Source of the DNA: Sternotherus odoratus | Taxonomy: Eukaryota; Chordata; Testudines; Kinosternidae | Length of the DNA: 64,000 bases | Direction: 5' to 3' | NCBI GenBank assembly: GCA_032164245.1 | Contig: JAVMKO010000003.1 | Coordinates: 63,062,390 to 63,126,389, forward strand | Shown: one piece after another, positions 49,901 through 60,210 of the stretch | How positions within the stretch are numbered: position 1 is the first letter of the stretch | How the letters are laid out: each line of letters starts with the position of its first letter | Translations under genes and position numbers: made by a program | The notes under the pieces: generated by a model | Told to the model about the DNA's origin: nothing | Seen by the model: only the letters and a program-made list of their open reading frames with translations | Database searches by the model: none

Positions 49901-50470
49901 ACTGCATGATTGGCATAGGTTATCAAAAATGGGGAAATATACATTTTCAATATTCAGCAAGAGAATATTGCATGGATTTGGCTGACTGATAGTATATACA
50001 AAATTCCCCTTGAAATCACAAGTATTCTTCTTGACAGTTACAGAATTTAATGTACAAACACTATGAAAGTTGACCATATGATCTTAGGGTCCTAATTTTT
50101 TTCTAACTTTGTTTACTATATATCTTCTCTTGGTCATTGGTTAAGATATGAATTAGAGATGTTTTATTCCTGGTAAAGTTTATCTCTGATAAAGTTATAT
50201 TGATTTAAAAAGCAATTACATACCAGATCCATTACTTCTGCCTCCTGTGCCCCATACAGTACATTCCTAGATTTTTTTCAATTAAGTGTTTAGTAGCTCA
50301 CCCATAATTACTATCATGATTTCCTTGTCCTGTCAATCTGTCACAAAAAAAATACTTTTTTTCCCATATCTTGAGATTATATCATGTACATATTATTAAA
50401 CTATTAGTCTTCTATAGTCTTCAATAGTCTTCAATGTGTATTACTCTATATTTCGCAGTTGAAAAAAAAA
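40939..50470. other. Long non-genic stretch
   Basis: No host exon recognised. About 44590-45260 is a GC-richer repeat (listed). About 45260-45830 is pyrimidine-rich with phrases such as CAGCCTCCAGCTGAGCTAGG and may be an old LTR, unproved. Elsewhere AT-rich with short ORFs that lack motifs; the overlapping 87- and 111-codon frames at 49722-50077 on opposite strands are likely chance. Confidence 0.5.
44590..45260. repeat. Dispersed GC-richer repeat, unclassified
   Basis: G-rich, mildly tandem sequence (GGGGTGGGG, GGTGTGGGAC) followed by AGCCAATGGGAGTGC and ending AACCGGACACATGGTCACCC. The last phrase is the usual right end of a repeat family I associate with turtles. The left end and any TSD are not found. 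Confidence 0.4.
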
Positions 50471-50819
50471 AACCTTAACATCACACAGCTTCCTGACCCC
50501 CTCCCTAGGAACTTCTTCCCTCTGCTAAAGCTTAACAGCAAAGAAACGTTGTAGATCAATTATCAAGTGATACAGTTCAAGCATACAATTCACTTACTGC
50601 TGTACTTGACTTCTTAGAAGATTATAGAAATGTGGAATAAAGACAGAAGGGTGGTTCGTCCCATAGCCGGGCGAACAGCACGAGAACCAGCAAGAGAGCT
50701 AAAACCGAAACTAAACTCTCTTTGTTCCCGAGATTGATTGGCATCTCCGTTCTCAGGTTACTTCAGGTTAACCCTTCACAAGTAAAACAGTAATTCTAAG
50801 CTACTTAGTACTTATGACA
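50471..50819 (-). mobile_element. Partial solo LTR, same family as 15768-16535
   Basis: Matches 16182-16535 from CTTAACATCACACAGC to CTTATGACA, including ATAGCCGGGCGAACAGC. On the minus strand it is the 5' (U3) part beginning TGTCATAAG. The R-U5 part is missing, replaced at the left by a short A-run. No TSD can be tested. Confidence 0.78.
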
Positions 50820-51587
50820 AGCTCTATTGCGTATTTACAGTTCTTTATCATGAACTCTTGGAAGTCAAATATTCTTTGAACATTCCCTATATAGAGCCCT
50901 ACTTGATCCCCATTTTTGGGTATCTCTAATTCAGCTTTCACTTCTTCTAGAATTCTTGTTCCAGAGCCAAAGAGAAGATACTTCATGTAGATATGAGCTC
51001 TGACTGCTGGAACTGGATTGTGACCTTTTTCTGTTTCTCGATTATTTTGCATTCTTGTGATGTCACTTAATGGAGGAAGTGTGATGGAGTAGCTAAAGCA
51101 GGGTCCTGAAGTTAGAACTCCTGAACCACCTTCCTATTTATGCCACTTGTCATGTGGCCTTTGGCCTCCATTGTGCCTCCGTTTACCTTTCAAATGGGTA
51201 TAAACTTATCTATTTCATACCATCAGATGTATATAAGACTCACAATGCAAAATGCTTCTACTGAGTCTCACACAAAAGATGAAATGCACAGCAAGGGCCA
51301 ACAATTATTATAATTGTTAATAGGGTGGTATACTTTTGCTGCACACTGTTAAGAGTTTATTTTTTTTCTCCCCTACAAGAGTTGATACTGTTCAGAGTTG
51401 GATAAAGGAACCTTTCTATACATTATAATCACATTTTTACAACACCTTTGGGTCCTTCATGATGAAAGGTGCTATATACATTAGTATACATACAAGATAC
51501 ATTTGTAATGGTAGTAGTGTTAAATATACAGTAACTGCTGAAGCCATAAATTAGAAAGTGAAACTATATCGGACTACTATCCAAACT
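50820..51587. other. Non-genic stretch with MIR-like SINE
   Basis: About 51110-51330 contains ATGTGGCCTTTGGCCTCC, GTGCCTCCGTTTACC and AAATGGGTATAAACTTA, a diverged antisense MIR-like order. The rest is unrecognised. Confidence 0.45.
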
Positions 51588-51983
51588 AGGGCCTTGGTTA
51601 CACTGGCACTTTATAGCACTATAAAGCCTCTAGGAGCGCTATAACTCACTACCCATCCACACTGGCAAGGCATGTATTGCGCTATAAGTCCGAGTTTATA
51701 GCACTACTGGTAATCCACCTCCGCACGGGGAATAAGGGCTGTAGTGCTACTGTGCGAATGTGGACACCCATTGCACATTAATTAGCTTCCAGCCTGGCCC
51801 ATAATTCCCGCTCGAGCCACTCTGGACATCACTTTCAAACTCTTTTGTCGCATCCTCAGGTGACCATACATCAGCCCCGCCCTTTAAATTTCCAGGGAAA
51901 TTTGAAAATCCCCTTCCTGTTTGCTCCAGCCAGGCATGTAGTGCTCCCCAGGGAATCATTGCAGGTGACCATTTTGCTTTGCC

Positions 51984-52585
51984 ATGACTCCACGTGCCAT
52001 GCCTCCTCACAATAGGTGATCTCCAGAGTGGAGCAATAGCGAGGTACTGGACCTCATCAGTTGTTGGGGGGGAAGAGACTGCCCAGTCTCAGCTGCAGTC
52101 TAGCCGCAGGAATTACGATACATATGGCCAGATATCATGGGCCATGATGGAAAGAGGCCATGAGCAGGACACTACAGTGCCGGGTAAAAGTAAAGGAGCT
52201 TAGGAATGCCTATCGCAAAGCCTGAGAGGCAAATGGCCGCTCCGGGGCAGCCCCTGTGACTTGCAGATTCTACAAGCAGCAGAATGCGATACTTGGTGGT
52301 GATCCAATGTGCACTCCATCGAACACCGAGGACACTTCCCAGCCCACCAGTGAAGGTGTGTGTGTGTGGGGGGCGAGGAGGCCAAAGAGGAGGAGGACAG
52401 AGAGGAGGAGGAGGAGGCAGCAGCAACCACGGCAGCGACCCAGGGCACAGAGGAGTCCCAGGAGACATGCAGCCAGGAACTCTTCTCAAGCCCAGAGGGC
52501 AGCCAGAGCCAGCCACAGTGTCCGGTGGTTGCGGGGGGGCAGGGCAGCAACAGCGCATTGCGCAGGTACAGCTACTTTTCTATTG
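51984..52585 (+). pseudogene. Myb/SANT-like DNA-binding protein of a Harbinger element, broken
   Basis: In PIF/Harbinger transposons a Myb/SANT (trihelix-like) protein binds the element ends and helps the transposase enter the nucleus. Here the frame reads WSNSEVLDLISCWG, then after a one-base shift in a G-run (about 52066-52072) EETAQSQLQSSRRNYDTYG and SWAMMERGHE, with the spaced tryptophans and Arg-Asn-Tyr of the family. A second shift near 52180 leads to a frame with VTCRFYKQQNAILGGDP at about 52256, and a third at the GT/G-run near 52360 to an acidic tail (EEEDREEEEE, CSQELFSS). A stop lies between the first ATG and the domain. Non-functional. Confidence 0.75.
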
Positions 52586-52636
52586 AGAAGGCAGGCAGCT
52601 TGGGCGAGGGTGAAAAGGGATGATTGCATGCTTGCC

Positions 52637-53110
52637 TACATGTGAAATAGTGCATTGATGTAGTCTATCACATCGTGGTAATCATCATCAGTGATTTTTT
52701 CAAAGGTCTCAGTAAGAGATCTTGCAATGTGCCTGTGCAGGTTTCTCGGGAGAGCCAGTGGCCCCTATCCCGGCCACAGTCACTAGTCCCCGCCACTGTT
52801 CTATGAGGGGTGAGGGGAACATAGCTGCACAGAGGCAAGCTGCATATGGCCCTGTGCGGAAGCCACATCTCATTAGAATGCCCTCCCTTTCTTCCTCCGT
52901 CATACGCAGCAGCGAGATATCCTCCAGCACAAACACCTACGGAGAATGTTGGGACAGTGCTCAGAGTACGGTTCCCGCAAATGCCCTGTGCTCCCCCAAA
53001 GCCATAGGACAGCACGGCAGGGAAACAATCGTTCCCCCTGCATCCAGAGACAACTCACCATGGCAGGGGCTCCATTGTTGTCTGTGTGCTCTGTGTGGGA
53101 CAGGCAAACG
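52637..53110 (-). pseudogene. Unrecognised two-exon-like gene of the Harbinger-like element
   Basis: I do not recognise the product. Minus strand: an open frame ending TDNNGAPAM reaches a donor ATG|GTGAGT (GT at plus 53058-53057). After about 120 bp an acceptor CTCCGTAG (AG at plus 52938-52937) opens VFVLEDISLLRMTEEERE in the same frame, continuing through GILMRCGFRTGPYA and PLIEQWRGLVTVAG. A frameshift near 52745 leads to NLHRHIARSLTETFEKIT and a natural end INALFHM-stop at 52637. So two open frames join only if the intron is removed. It runs towards the Myb-like gene with 51 bp between stop regions. It could be the transposase's diverged end, an accessory protein, or a captured host gene. 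Upstream exons, if any, are not found. Confidence 0.45.
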
Positions 53111-53949
53111 GGACAGAAAAACGGGGAACGCGGGGGAATCATCGCACTGTCTGTTGTGTATAAGAGAATCGTCTGTGTAAACTTTTCCCTGTCTTTCCCA
53201 CAAGACATTGCGCCAGATTGGGAAGTGGTGCTCTGTGGGATACCTGCCCTAATGCGCTGCTCCTAATGCCACCTGAAGTGCCGCAAATGTGGCCATCCTC
53301 TAGCGCTGGTGGGTCTAAGTGTGGAACAAGGTCTATCGCAATACCTATTGCTGTATACAGGGACAACTGTAACCAAAAGCACTATAATCCTGTAAGTGTA
53401 ACCATGCCCTTGGTATCTCTGAACACGGTGCACAGGGAATTATGGAGACTGAAGTAAATAGACAGAGCCCATTATATGTGTTCTAAGAGCTCTGACATGC
53501 TCTTCATTGATTGCCATTCCTGACTTAATGTCATCAGGCACTAGGTGATTTACAACACTCTGAGTAATAAGGCAGAGGCATGGAAGCAGGCAGATAGTGA
53601 AGTTTTTTACTTGCTTCCCTACAGTTCATTCGTTGAGTAAGGGAGTACCATGGTGATAATCAGCATGTAGCTGAATATAATGAAAATGAAGAGGTTTGGG
53701 CAGATTATGCAGAGAAAAGGAAGTCTCTTCTCATTGACTTGTAATCAATATTGTGTCACGAAAACAGGAGCCAGTGTTTCTGAGCTCTCTCTGCTGCAGC
53801 TCTTGCACTCCATTCAAAAAGGCTGAGAAGCCTTGATGTTCCATTGATGAAAAGTTACATTGGAATCACAATGAGAAACAACATTTCTTCGTTTCAAAGA
53901 AACCAGAATTCTATCAACAATGCAATTCATAAGGAGGATCAGAGAGTGA

Positions 53950-54057
53950 GGCAATAAACTGACTTTTCAGTGGGTTCCATCGCACGCTGGCATCCACGGG
54001 AGTGAAGTAGCTGATGATCTGGCCAAAGCTGGAAGATCAAAACACAAGCTGGAATAA
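53950..54057 (+). pseudogene. RNase H domain fragment of a retrotransposon
   Basis: The frame reads LTFQWVPSHAGIHGSE followed by VADDLAKAG and stops at 54055. WVPSH with the conserved His (53983-53985) and AD with a conserved Asp (54013-54015) are the C-terminal signature of the RNase H domain found in some non-LTR (I/Jockey-group) and LTR retrotransposons. An in-frame stop lies 7 codons upstream of FQWVPSH. Upstream near 53785 another frame shows a decayed alanine-rich run that could be the preceding helix. Only a remnant; the parent clade is not determined. Neither RTE nor CR1, the LINE groups seen elsewhere here, normally carries RNase H. Confidence 0.6.
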
Positions 54058-54709
54058 GAATGTTTAATTGACACCCCATCATGGAAAATATTATCTGAAA
54101 TACATGGTCAAAAGATAAAAAATCCTCTGATATCAATGCATCTAGGAAAATACCATCCTGTGTTTTGAGAGTGAGGACGGTGCACCCTGCGAGAATGAAA
54201 ATCAATCGAGAAAGAATCAAGAGATAGCCACTCAGAAAGATGTGTTGGGAATGGGTTTTAACATCTACCCACACTTTTTAAAATGGAATATTATAAAGAA
54301 AGTGATGCTTTTCAGATTGGACTTTACAAAGGACCCTGTAAAATTCGTTTTCAAACTTTATGGCCTGATATTATTATCATAGGGCAAGACAAAAACAGTG
54401 CCAAGAAAAGTAACAAACACCTTTTGAAATGTTGTAGTGTGTGTGTTGCATAAAACTTCCCAAACAGAATTATCAGTTAGCTCTGTCTGGTATTTTAGAA
54501 TCCCATAGTTATTCAATGTATTTTTTTTACTAGCTATCCCCAGTACTCTAGGAAATTACTTGAGGATGTATGTAATTCTCTCCTTCACATCGCACATCCT
54601 GAGAATTTTTCCCTCATTTAACCTGCATGTTAAAAATCTGTGCTGTTATCAACATAAAAAGCTAGAGTTAAAATATAGACAAAAATGTATTTAATGTATT
54701 TTGAAATAG

Positions 54710-55085
54710 AGGAATAGATTCTAACACCAGATGGGACTTTTGTGATCATCTAGTCTGGCCTTCTGTGTGGCACAAGCCATAGGACTTCCTCAAAGTAATT
54801 CCTAGAGCAAATCTTTTAGAAAACCATCATCTTGATTTAAAAATAGTCAGCGATGGAGAATCCACCACAACCCTTGGTAAATTGTTCCAGCGATTGATTA
54901 CTCTCACTGTTAAAAATGTATACCTCACTTCACATCTAAATTTGTCTAGCTTCAACTTCCAGTCATTGGACTGTGTTTACCTTTTGTTACTTGATAAGAA
55001 GAGCCCATTATTAAATATTTAGTCCACATGAGGGTACTTACAGACTGTAATCAAGTCACACCTAACCTTCTCTCTTTGATAAATA
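54710..55085 (-). mobile_element. CR1 LINE 3' fragment, antisense
   Basis: Plus-strand phrases TCATCTAGTCTGGCCTTCTG, TTCCTAGAGCAAATC, GGAGAATCCACCACAACCC and TCTAGCTTCAACTTCCAGTC are the standard antisense CR1 3' region. Decayed, no frame. Confidence 0.85.
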
Positions 55086-55944
55086 GTTAAATTAGGTAAA
55101 ATAAACTGATCATAAAGTTTTTAAAAAATTAGGAGAATGGATCTAATGGATCTATAACCCATTTTCTATTTCTTATATTGTTTTTTTTTTATTGGTGCTG
55201 CCCAGACACCAGCTCTGTAATGAAAGGAGTGAACATGGGAACAGTAGGTGTGGCTTGAGTCTCCAGAGTAAGATGGAAGGTTGCCGACTCATCATTCCTC
55301 CAGTTCCTTGTTGGCTGGCTCTCATACTTAACATTACCAAGGACTATGATTGGAATATCTCACCGCAGAACACTAGAAAAATTAGGTTAAACAAGAAAAC
55401 AAATCTCAGTTTTAAAAAGGTAAGCTGAGAAAGATAGCAAAATACAAAAATAAATTATTATTGTCTAACGGTGACAATAATCCCTCTTTTACGATGGAGA
55501 TTACCCATAGTCTCATACCCAAAAGAATTACAATTTACATTTTCCAATTAGATAATGATAATTCTCATATGCTGCAAATAGACTAAATAACACACCACAA
55601 CTCAAACTTCTCCATAGTAAAAGCATATTTTTAAAGTTACCCAAATCTGAAGTTTGTGATTGGGAATACAGTGCTTATAGCACACTGTAGGTCTGATCCC
55701 CAGTCTAGACCCCCATCACTCCCCATAATATAAAAATTATGAAGTGTTGCCACATCTTGTAATTTTATCACAAATCTTGTGATAACTGGTATTTTTCTCA
55801 AACCCAACATGGGGGTATGTTATTCTATGAGAGTCTCAATTTTCATTCATAAAAAAGTTTTTTGCGCTAATGATTACAGAGAAATGTTTGAATATGTGAA
55901 CTGTTAAAGTTAAAAGCCAGAAGACAGACAAAAAGAACCCCAAA

Positions 55945-56562
55945 TTAAGAACATAAGAATGGCTGTTTTGGGTCATTCCGAAGGTCCATCCAGCCCAGTA
56001 TCCTGTCTACCAATGGTGGCCAGTGCCAGGTGCCCTGAAGTGAGTGAACCTAGCAGGTAATGATCAAGTGATCTCTCTCCTGCCATCCATCACTCTCCTC
56101 TGATAAACAGAGGCTAGGGACACCATTCCTTATCCATCCTGGCTAATAGCCATTAATGGACTTAACCTCCATGAATGTATCCAGTTCTGTTTTAAACCAT
56201 GTTATAGTCCTAACCTACACATCCTCCTCAGGCAAGGAGTTCCGCAGGTTGACTGTGCGCTGTGTGAAGAACTTCCTTTTATTTGTTTTAAACCTGCTGC
56301 CCATTAATTTCATTTGATGGCCCCTAGTTCTTATATTGTGGGAACAAGTAGAAAAGTTATCTACTTGTTCCCACAATATAAGAACTAGGGGCCATCAAAT
56401 GACCTTATTCACTTTCTCCGAACCACTCATGATTTTATATACCTCTATCATATCCCCCCCAGTCTCTTCTTTTCCTAGCCTCTTTAATCTCCCCTCACAT
56501 GGGATCTGTTCCAAACTCCTAATCATTTTAGTTGCCCTTCTCTGAACCTTTTCCTGATTATT
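55945..56562 (-). mobile_element. CR1 LINE 3' fragment with internal inverted duplication
   Basis: Antisense CR1: AGAACATAAGAATGGC at the left edge, AGCCCAGTATCCTGTC, GGCTAATAGCCATTAATGG, AAGGAGTTCCGCAGGTTGAC, TATACCTCTATCATATCC and GCCCTTCTCTGAACC at the right. Between 56353 and 56402 it carries an extra inverted copy of its own sequence. The right edge passes into an A-run at about 56563. Confidence 0.88.
56310..56402. repeat. Perfect 43-bp inverted repeat, 7-nt loop
   Basis: Left arm 56310-56352 begins TCATTTGATGGCCCC and the right arm 56360-56402 is its exact reverse complement. The loop is AAAGTTA (56353-56359). The left arm and the sequence after 56402 (CTTATTCACTTTCTCC) are normal CR1; the right arm is the added part. 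Confidence 0.95.
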
Positions 56563-56925
56563 AAAAAAAAAAAACCTTGAATCTTTTATTCATGAGAACA
56601 TATAAAAATGTACAGTGATTACATCTATATATATAAAAGTCAAGTGGTGTATGTATGTATGTGTGTCTGTATGTATGTATGTACGTATGACTGCGAACTC
56701 CTCCCGCACCGTTTGAGCCAGAGACTTGAAATTTGGTACAGTGAGGGGTCTTGGGGTCTAGATGCTGGTAAGGGTCGAAAAATTTTCGGATCTCACCTCT
56801 GACGCCCCCCAGGGGTGAAAGTCTTTCAGGGCCAATCACATCGGCTGGGCGGTTAGGTGGTGATGATGTCATAATACCCCCCTCCAACAGACACCTCACT
56901 CGCTCAGCTCACCCCTCCCTCCTCC

Positions 56926-57201
56926 AACGGAACCCCGGAGATCCCTCAGTTCTCTGCCCCTCCCCCCTCCCAACGGAACCCCGGAGATCCCTCAGTTCTC
57001 TGCCCCTCCCCCCTCCCAACGGAACCCCGGAGATCCCTCAGTTCTCTGCCCCTCCCCCCTCCCAACGGAACCCCGGAGACCCCTCAGTTCTCTACTCCTC
57101 CCCCCTCCCAACGGAACCCCGGAGATCCCTCAGTTCTCTACCCCTCCCCCCTCCCAACGGAACCCCGGAGAGCCCTCAGTTCTCTGCCCCTCCCACCTCA
57201 A
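56926..57201. repeat. 46-bp minisatellite, six copies, in E1
   Basis: AACGGAACCCCGGAG recurs at 56926, 56972, 57018, 57064, 57110 and 57156, an exact 46-base period with very few substitutions. In the related elements E2 and E3 the same sequence is present in one to three copies (for example near 63000-63110). Confidence 0.92.
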
Positions 57202-57299
57202 CCCCGGACTCCATCAGCTCTGTGCCCCCCCCCCCACCTGCGAAGGTCCCCGGAATCCCTCGGCTCTGGGCACCCTCCCCCCCCAGCGACGGATCTGAG

Positions 57300-58580
57300 T
57301 TGGGTTTGGTGGGATGGTAAGTGAGGTGGGGGTGTCGGGTTCGGTCGGGGGGTGAGGTGGGGGTGTTGGGGTTGGTCAGGGGGTGTTGCGGTTGGTGGGG
57401 GGTGAGGTGGGGGTGTTGGGTTTGCTTGGGGGAGTGAGGTGGGGGTGTCGGGTTTGGTCGGGGGGTAAGTGAGCCGGGGGGGTGTCGGGGTTGGTCTGGG
57501 GGGGTGGGAAGGTGTCGGGGGGGTGAGGGGTGTGGTGTGGGTGTTGGGTTTGGTCTGGGGGGGGGAAGGTGTTGGGGTGGATGCCCAGACCAAACCCGAC
57601 ACCCCCCCCGGCTCACTTACCCCCCGACCAAACCCGACACCGCCACCTCACCCCCCCACCAACCGCAACACCCCCTGACCAACCCCAACACCCACCCCTC
57701 ACCCCTCATCCACCCCAACACCTTCCCACCCCCCCAGACCAAACCCAACACCCCCTGGCTCACTTACCCCCCGACCGAACCTGACACCCCCACCTCACCC
57801 CCCCCACACCAATCGCAACACCCCCAGACCAAACCTGACACCCCCTGGCTCACTTACCCCCCGACCGAACCCGACACTCCCACCTCACCCCCCAAGCAAA
57901 CCCGACACCCCCACCTCACCCCCCCACCAACCGCAACACCCCCTGACCAACCCCAACACCCACCCCTCACCCCTCACCCACCCCGACACCTTCCCACCCC
58001 CCCAGACTAAACCCGACACCCCCCTGGCTCACTTACCCCCGACCGAACCCGACACCCCTACCTCATCCCCCCAAGCAAACCTGACACCCCCACCTCAACC
58101 CCCCACCAACCGCAACACCCCCTGACCAACCGCAACACTCACCCCTCACCCACCCCAACACCTTCCCACCCCCCCAGACCAAACCCTACACCCCCCGGCT
58201 CACTTACCCCCCGACCAAACCCGACAACCCCTCCTGACCCCCCCAAGCAAACCCAACACCCCCACCTGACCCCCCGACCAAACCCGACACCACCACCCCC
58301 GGCTCACGGTGCACTGTGTAGCACACAGATTATTAAATACACTGTTCGGTCGGGGGGTGAGGTGGGGGTGTCGGGTTTGCTCAGGGGGTGAGGTGGGGGT
58401 GTCGGGTTTGGTCGGGGGGTGAGGTGGGGGTGTTGGGTTTGTTTTGGGGGGTCAGGTGGGGTTGTCGGGTTTGGTCGGGGGGTAAGTGAGCCGGGGGGTG
58501 TTGGGGTTGGTCGGGGGGGTGGGAAGGTGTCAGGGTGGGTGAAGGGTGGGTGTTGGGGTTGGTCAGGGGGTGTCAACTGT
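57300..58580. repeat. Strand-switching G-rich/C-rich array in E1
   Basis: Units of about 29-30 bp with the core GAGGTGGGGGTGTCGGGTTT are G-rich on the plus strand at 57300-57585, then C-rich at 57586-58310 (ACACCCCCACCTCACCCC), then G-rich again at 58345-58580. The two junctions make large imperfect inverted repeats. Runs of three to seven G with short spacers predict G-quadruplexes. Confidence 0.88.
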
Positions 58581-58709
58581 CTGCCCCCTCCCCACCTCCG
58601 ACTGACCCGAGCAATGCCGGGCACTTATGCTAGTATTACATATAAGGGGAAATCCTGACCCCTTACCTCAGGGCTTTTAAGACGCTAAAGATATAATGTT
58701 TTATATATA

Positions 58710-59678
58710 ACTAGCGAAAATACCCGGCATTGCTCGGGTCAGTCGGAGGTGGGGAGGGGGCAGAGAGCTGAGCGAGTGCGGGGTCTGTTGGAGGGGGGAG
58801 GGGGCAGAGAGCAAACCTGACACCCCCACCTCACCCCTCGACTAACCCCGACTCACATTTTCACCCCCCCACCCAAACCCAACACCCCCACCTCACCCCC
58901 CTACCAACACCCCCTGACCAACACCCACACCTCACCCCCTGTAGACCAAACCTGACACACCCACCTCACTTTCCCCCCAACCAAACCCAACACCCCTACC
59001 TACCACCACAAACAAACCCGACACCCACACCTCACTTACCCCTCGACCAACCCCGACCCCCCTCCTCACCCCCCCAAACAAACCCAACACCCCCACCTTA
59101 CCCCCCCACCAAACCCAACACCCCCTGACCAACCCCAACACCCACCCCTCACCCCTCACCCACCCCGACAAATTCCCACCCCCCCAGACCAAACCCAACA
59201 CCCCCGGCTCACTTACCCCCCGACCAAACCCGACACCCCCACCTCACCCCCAGACCAAACCCAACACCCCCACCTCACCCCCCGACCAAACCCGACACCC
59301 CTACCTCACTTACTCTCCGACCAAACCCAACTCGGGTCTGTCGGAGGTGGGGAGGGGGCAGAGAGCTGAGCGAGTGCGGGGTCTGTTGGAGGGGGCAGAC
59401 AGCTGAGCAAGTGCAGGGTCCGTTGGAGGGGGGTATTATAACATCATAACTAGTCACAGAGAACAGCAGCTGCCCAGCTGATGTGATTGGCCTTTAAATA
59501 ATTTCACCCCTGGGGGGCGTCGGAGGTGAGATTTGAAAAAATTCAACTCTTACCCTGATTAGGACCCTAAGACCTATAACTGTACCAAATTTCAAGTCTC
59601 TAGCTCAAACGGTGTGGAAGGAGTAAGCGCACATACATACATACACGCATACACCATTTGACTTTTATATAGAGAGAT
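58710..59678 (+). mobile_element. Unclassified element E2, 0.97 kb
   Basis: Begins ACTAGCGAAAATACCCGGC, then TGCTCGGGTCAGTCGGAGG, and ends CATTTGACTTTTATATAGAG. The interior at about 58810-59335 is a C-rich array of the same 29-30-bp unit. It lies head-to-head with E1, 75 bp apart. Near the 3' end are TTTCACCCCTGGGGGGC and CAAATTTCAAGTCTCTAG as in E3. No clear TSD. Confidence 0.72.
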
Positions 59679-60210
59679 TTTAAACATCTCATGATTTTTA
59701 TGAGTTCATAAAAACATACCATCTGAATTTCTCTGAGTATCGTCAGAGAATGTGGAATATCTTCATGTAAATATTTATTTCTTTCAGATCAAAGAGGATA
59801 TACAACTATTTCCACTTCATAAGAACTATAATAGCCATCTAAGCATGTTGCTCAAGAGTACATGTAAGAAAGAGGATGTAGCTAACCTGAAAAGCAGTAT
59901 TGAAACTGTATTTAGACATACTGCAGATGGCTAAAGGGAAATGTTCCATTTTATAATATCAGACCAAATACATAAACTTTTTCAGGTGCTTTCAAGATTT
60001 TCAATACTCAGCTAAAATAGCAACTATTTCTCGTAAAAAGATAAGTTTGAAAAAAAAGGAGAAGTATAAGGACAAGAAAATCCAGACAGGCAGTCAGAAA
60101 TCAAACCTATAATTATCTACAAGTCTATAAAAACTTTCACTGTCATGACTAATAACCTCTGAAATGCCAGGAAACCAGTAGTCATTATGTGAATGCCTAT
60201 AATTTTAATA
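59679..60210. other. Non-genic stretch between E2 and the pogo-like MITE
   Basis: AT-rich, no recognised element. A 60-codon ORF at 59752-59934 has no motif. Confidence 0.5.

Larger units (their letters stand above)
51588..53410. mobile_element. PIF/Harbinger-like DNA transposon, about 1.82 kb
   Basis: The left end AGGGCCTTGGTTACACTGGC and the right end, reverse-complemented AGGGCATGGTTACACTTACA, form imperfect terminal inverted repeats. Subterminal CACTATAAAG/CTTTATAG motifs repeat inside the left end. The 3-bp TSD expected of Harbinger elements is not clean (CTA and TTG flanks). It carries a Myb/SANT-like gene (plus) and an unrecognised spliced-looking gene (minus) in convergent order. No DDE transposase domain recognised, so it was probably mobilised in trans or the second gene is diverged. 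Confidence 0.65.
53411..55944. other. Non-genic stretch with retroelement fragments
   Basis: Includes the RNase H fragment (53950-54057) and a CR1 piece (54710-55085). The rest is unrecognised. Confidence 0.5.
56623..58634 (-). mobile_element. Unclassified element E1 with internal minisatellites, 2.0 kb
   Basis: Read on the minus strand it begins ACTAGC with a decayed CCCGGCATTGCTCGGGTC and TCGGAGGTGGGGAGGGGG, and ends with AGGTGAGATCCGA, CAAATTTCAAGTCTCTGG, a TACATAC microsatellite and TTTGACTTTTATATATATAG. The direct repeat ATTAC (56618-56622 and 58635-58639) flanks it, a 5-bp TSD. The interior is a 46-bp minisatellite (56926-57201) and a G/C-rich array that changes strand twice. No coding capacity; the Pro-Thr ORFs are translation of the array. 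Family not identified. Confidence 0.7.

Noticed and set aside
49722..50077. Overlapping 87- and 111-codon ORFs as a possible exon
   Set aside because: No splice signals in a fitting place, no motif, and both strands are open.
56926..57201. Regular 46-bp repeats that could suggest a CRISPR array
   Set aside because: Units are head-to-tail without unique spacers, and the context is a vertebrate mobile element.
57176..58624. Long proline/threonine-rich ORFs (up to 168 codons) on both strands in the G/C arrays
   Set aside because: They translate a 29-30-bp minisatellite in several frames at once; no start context, domain or codon bias.
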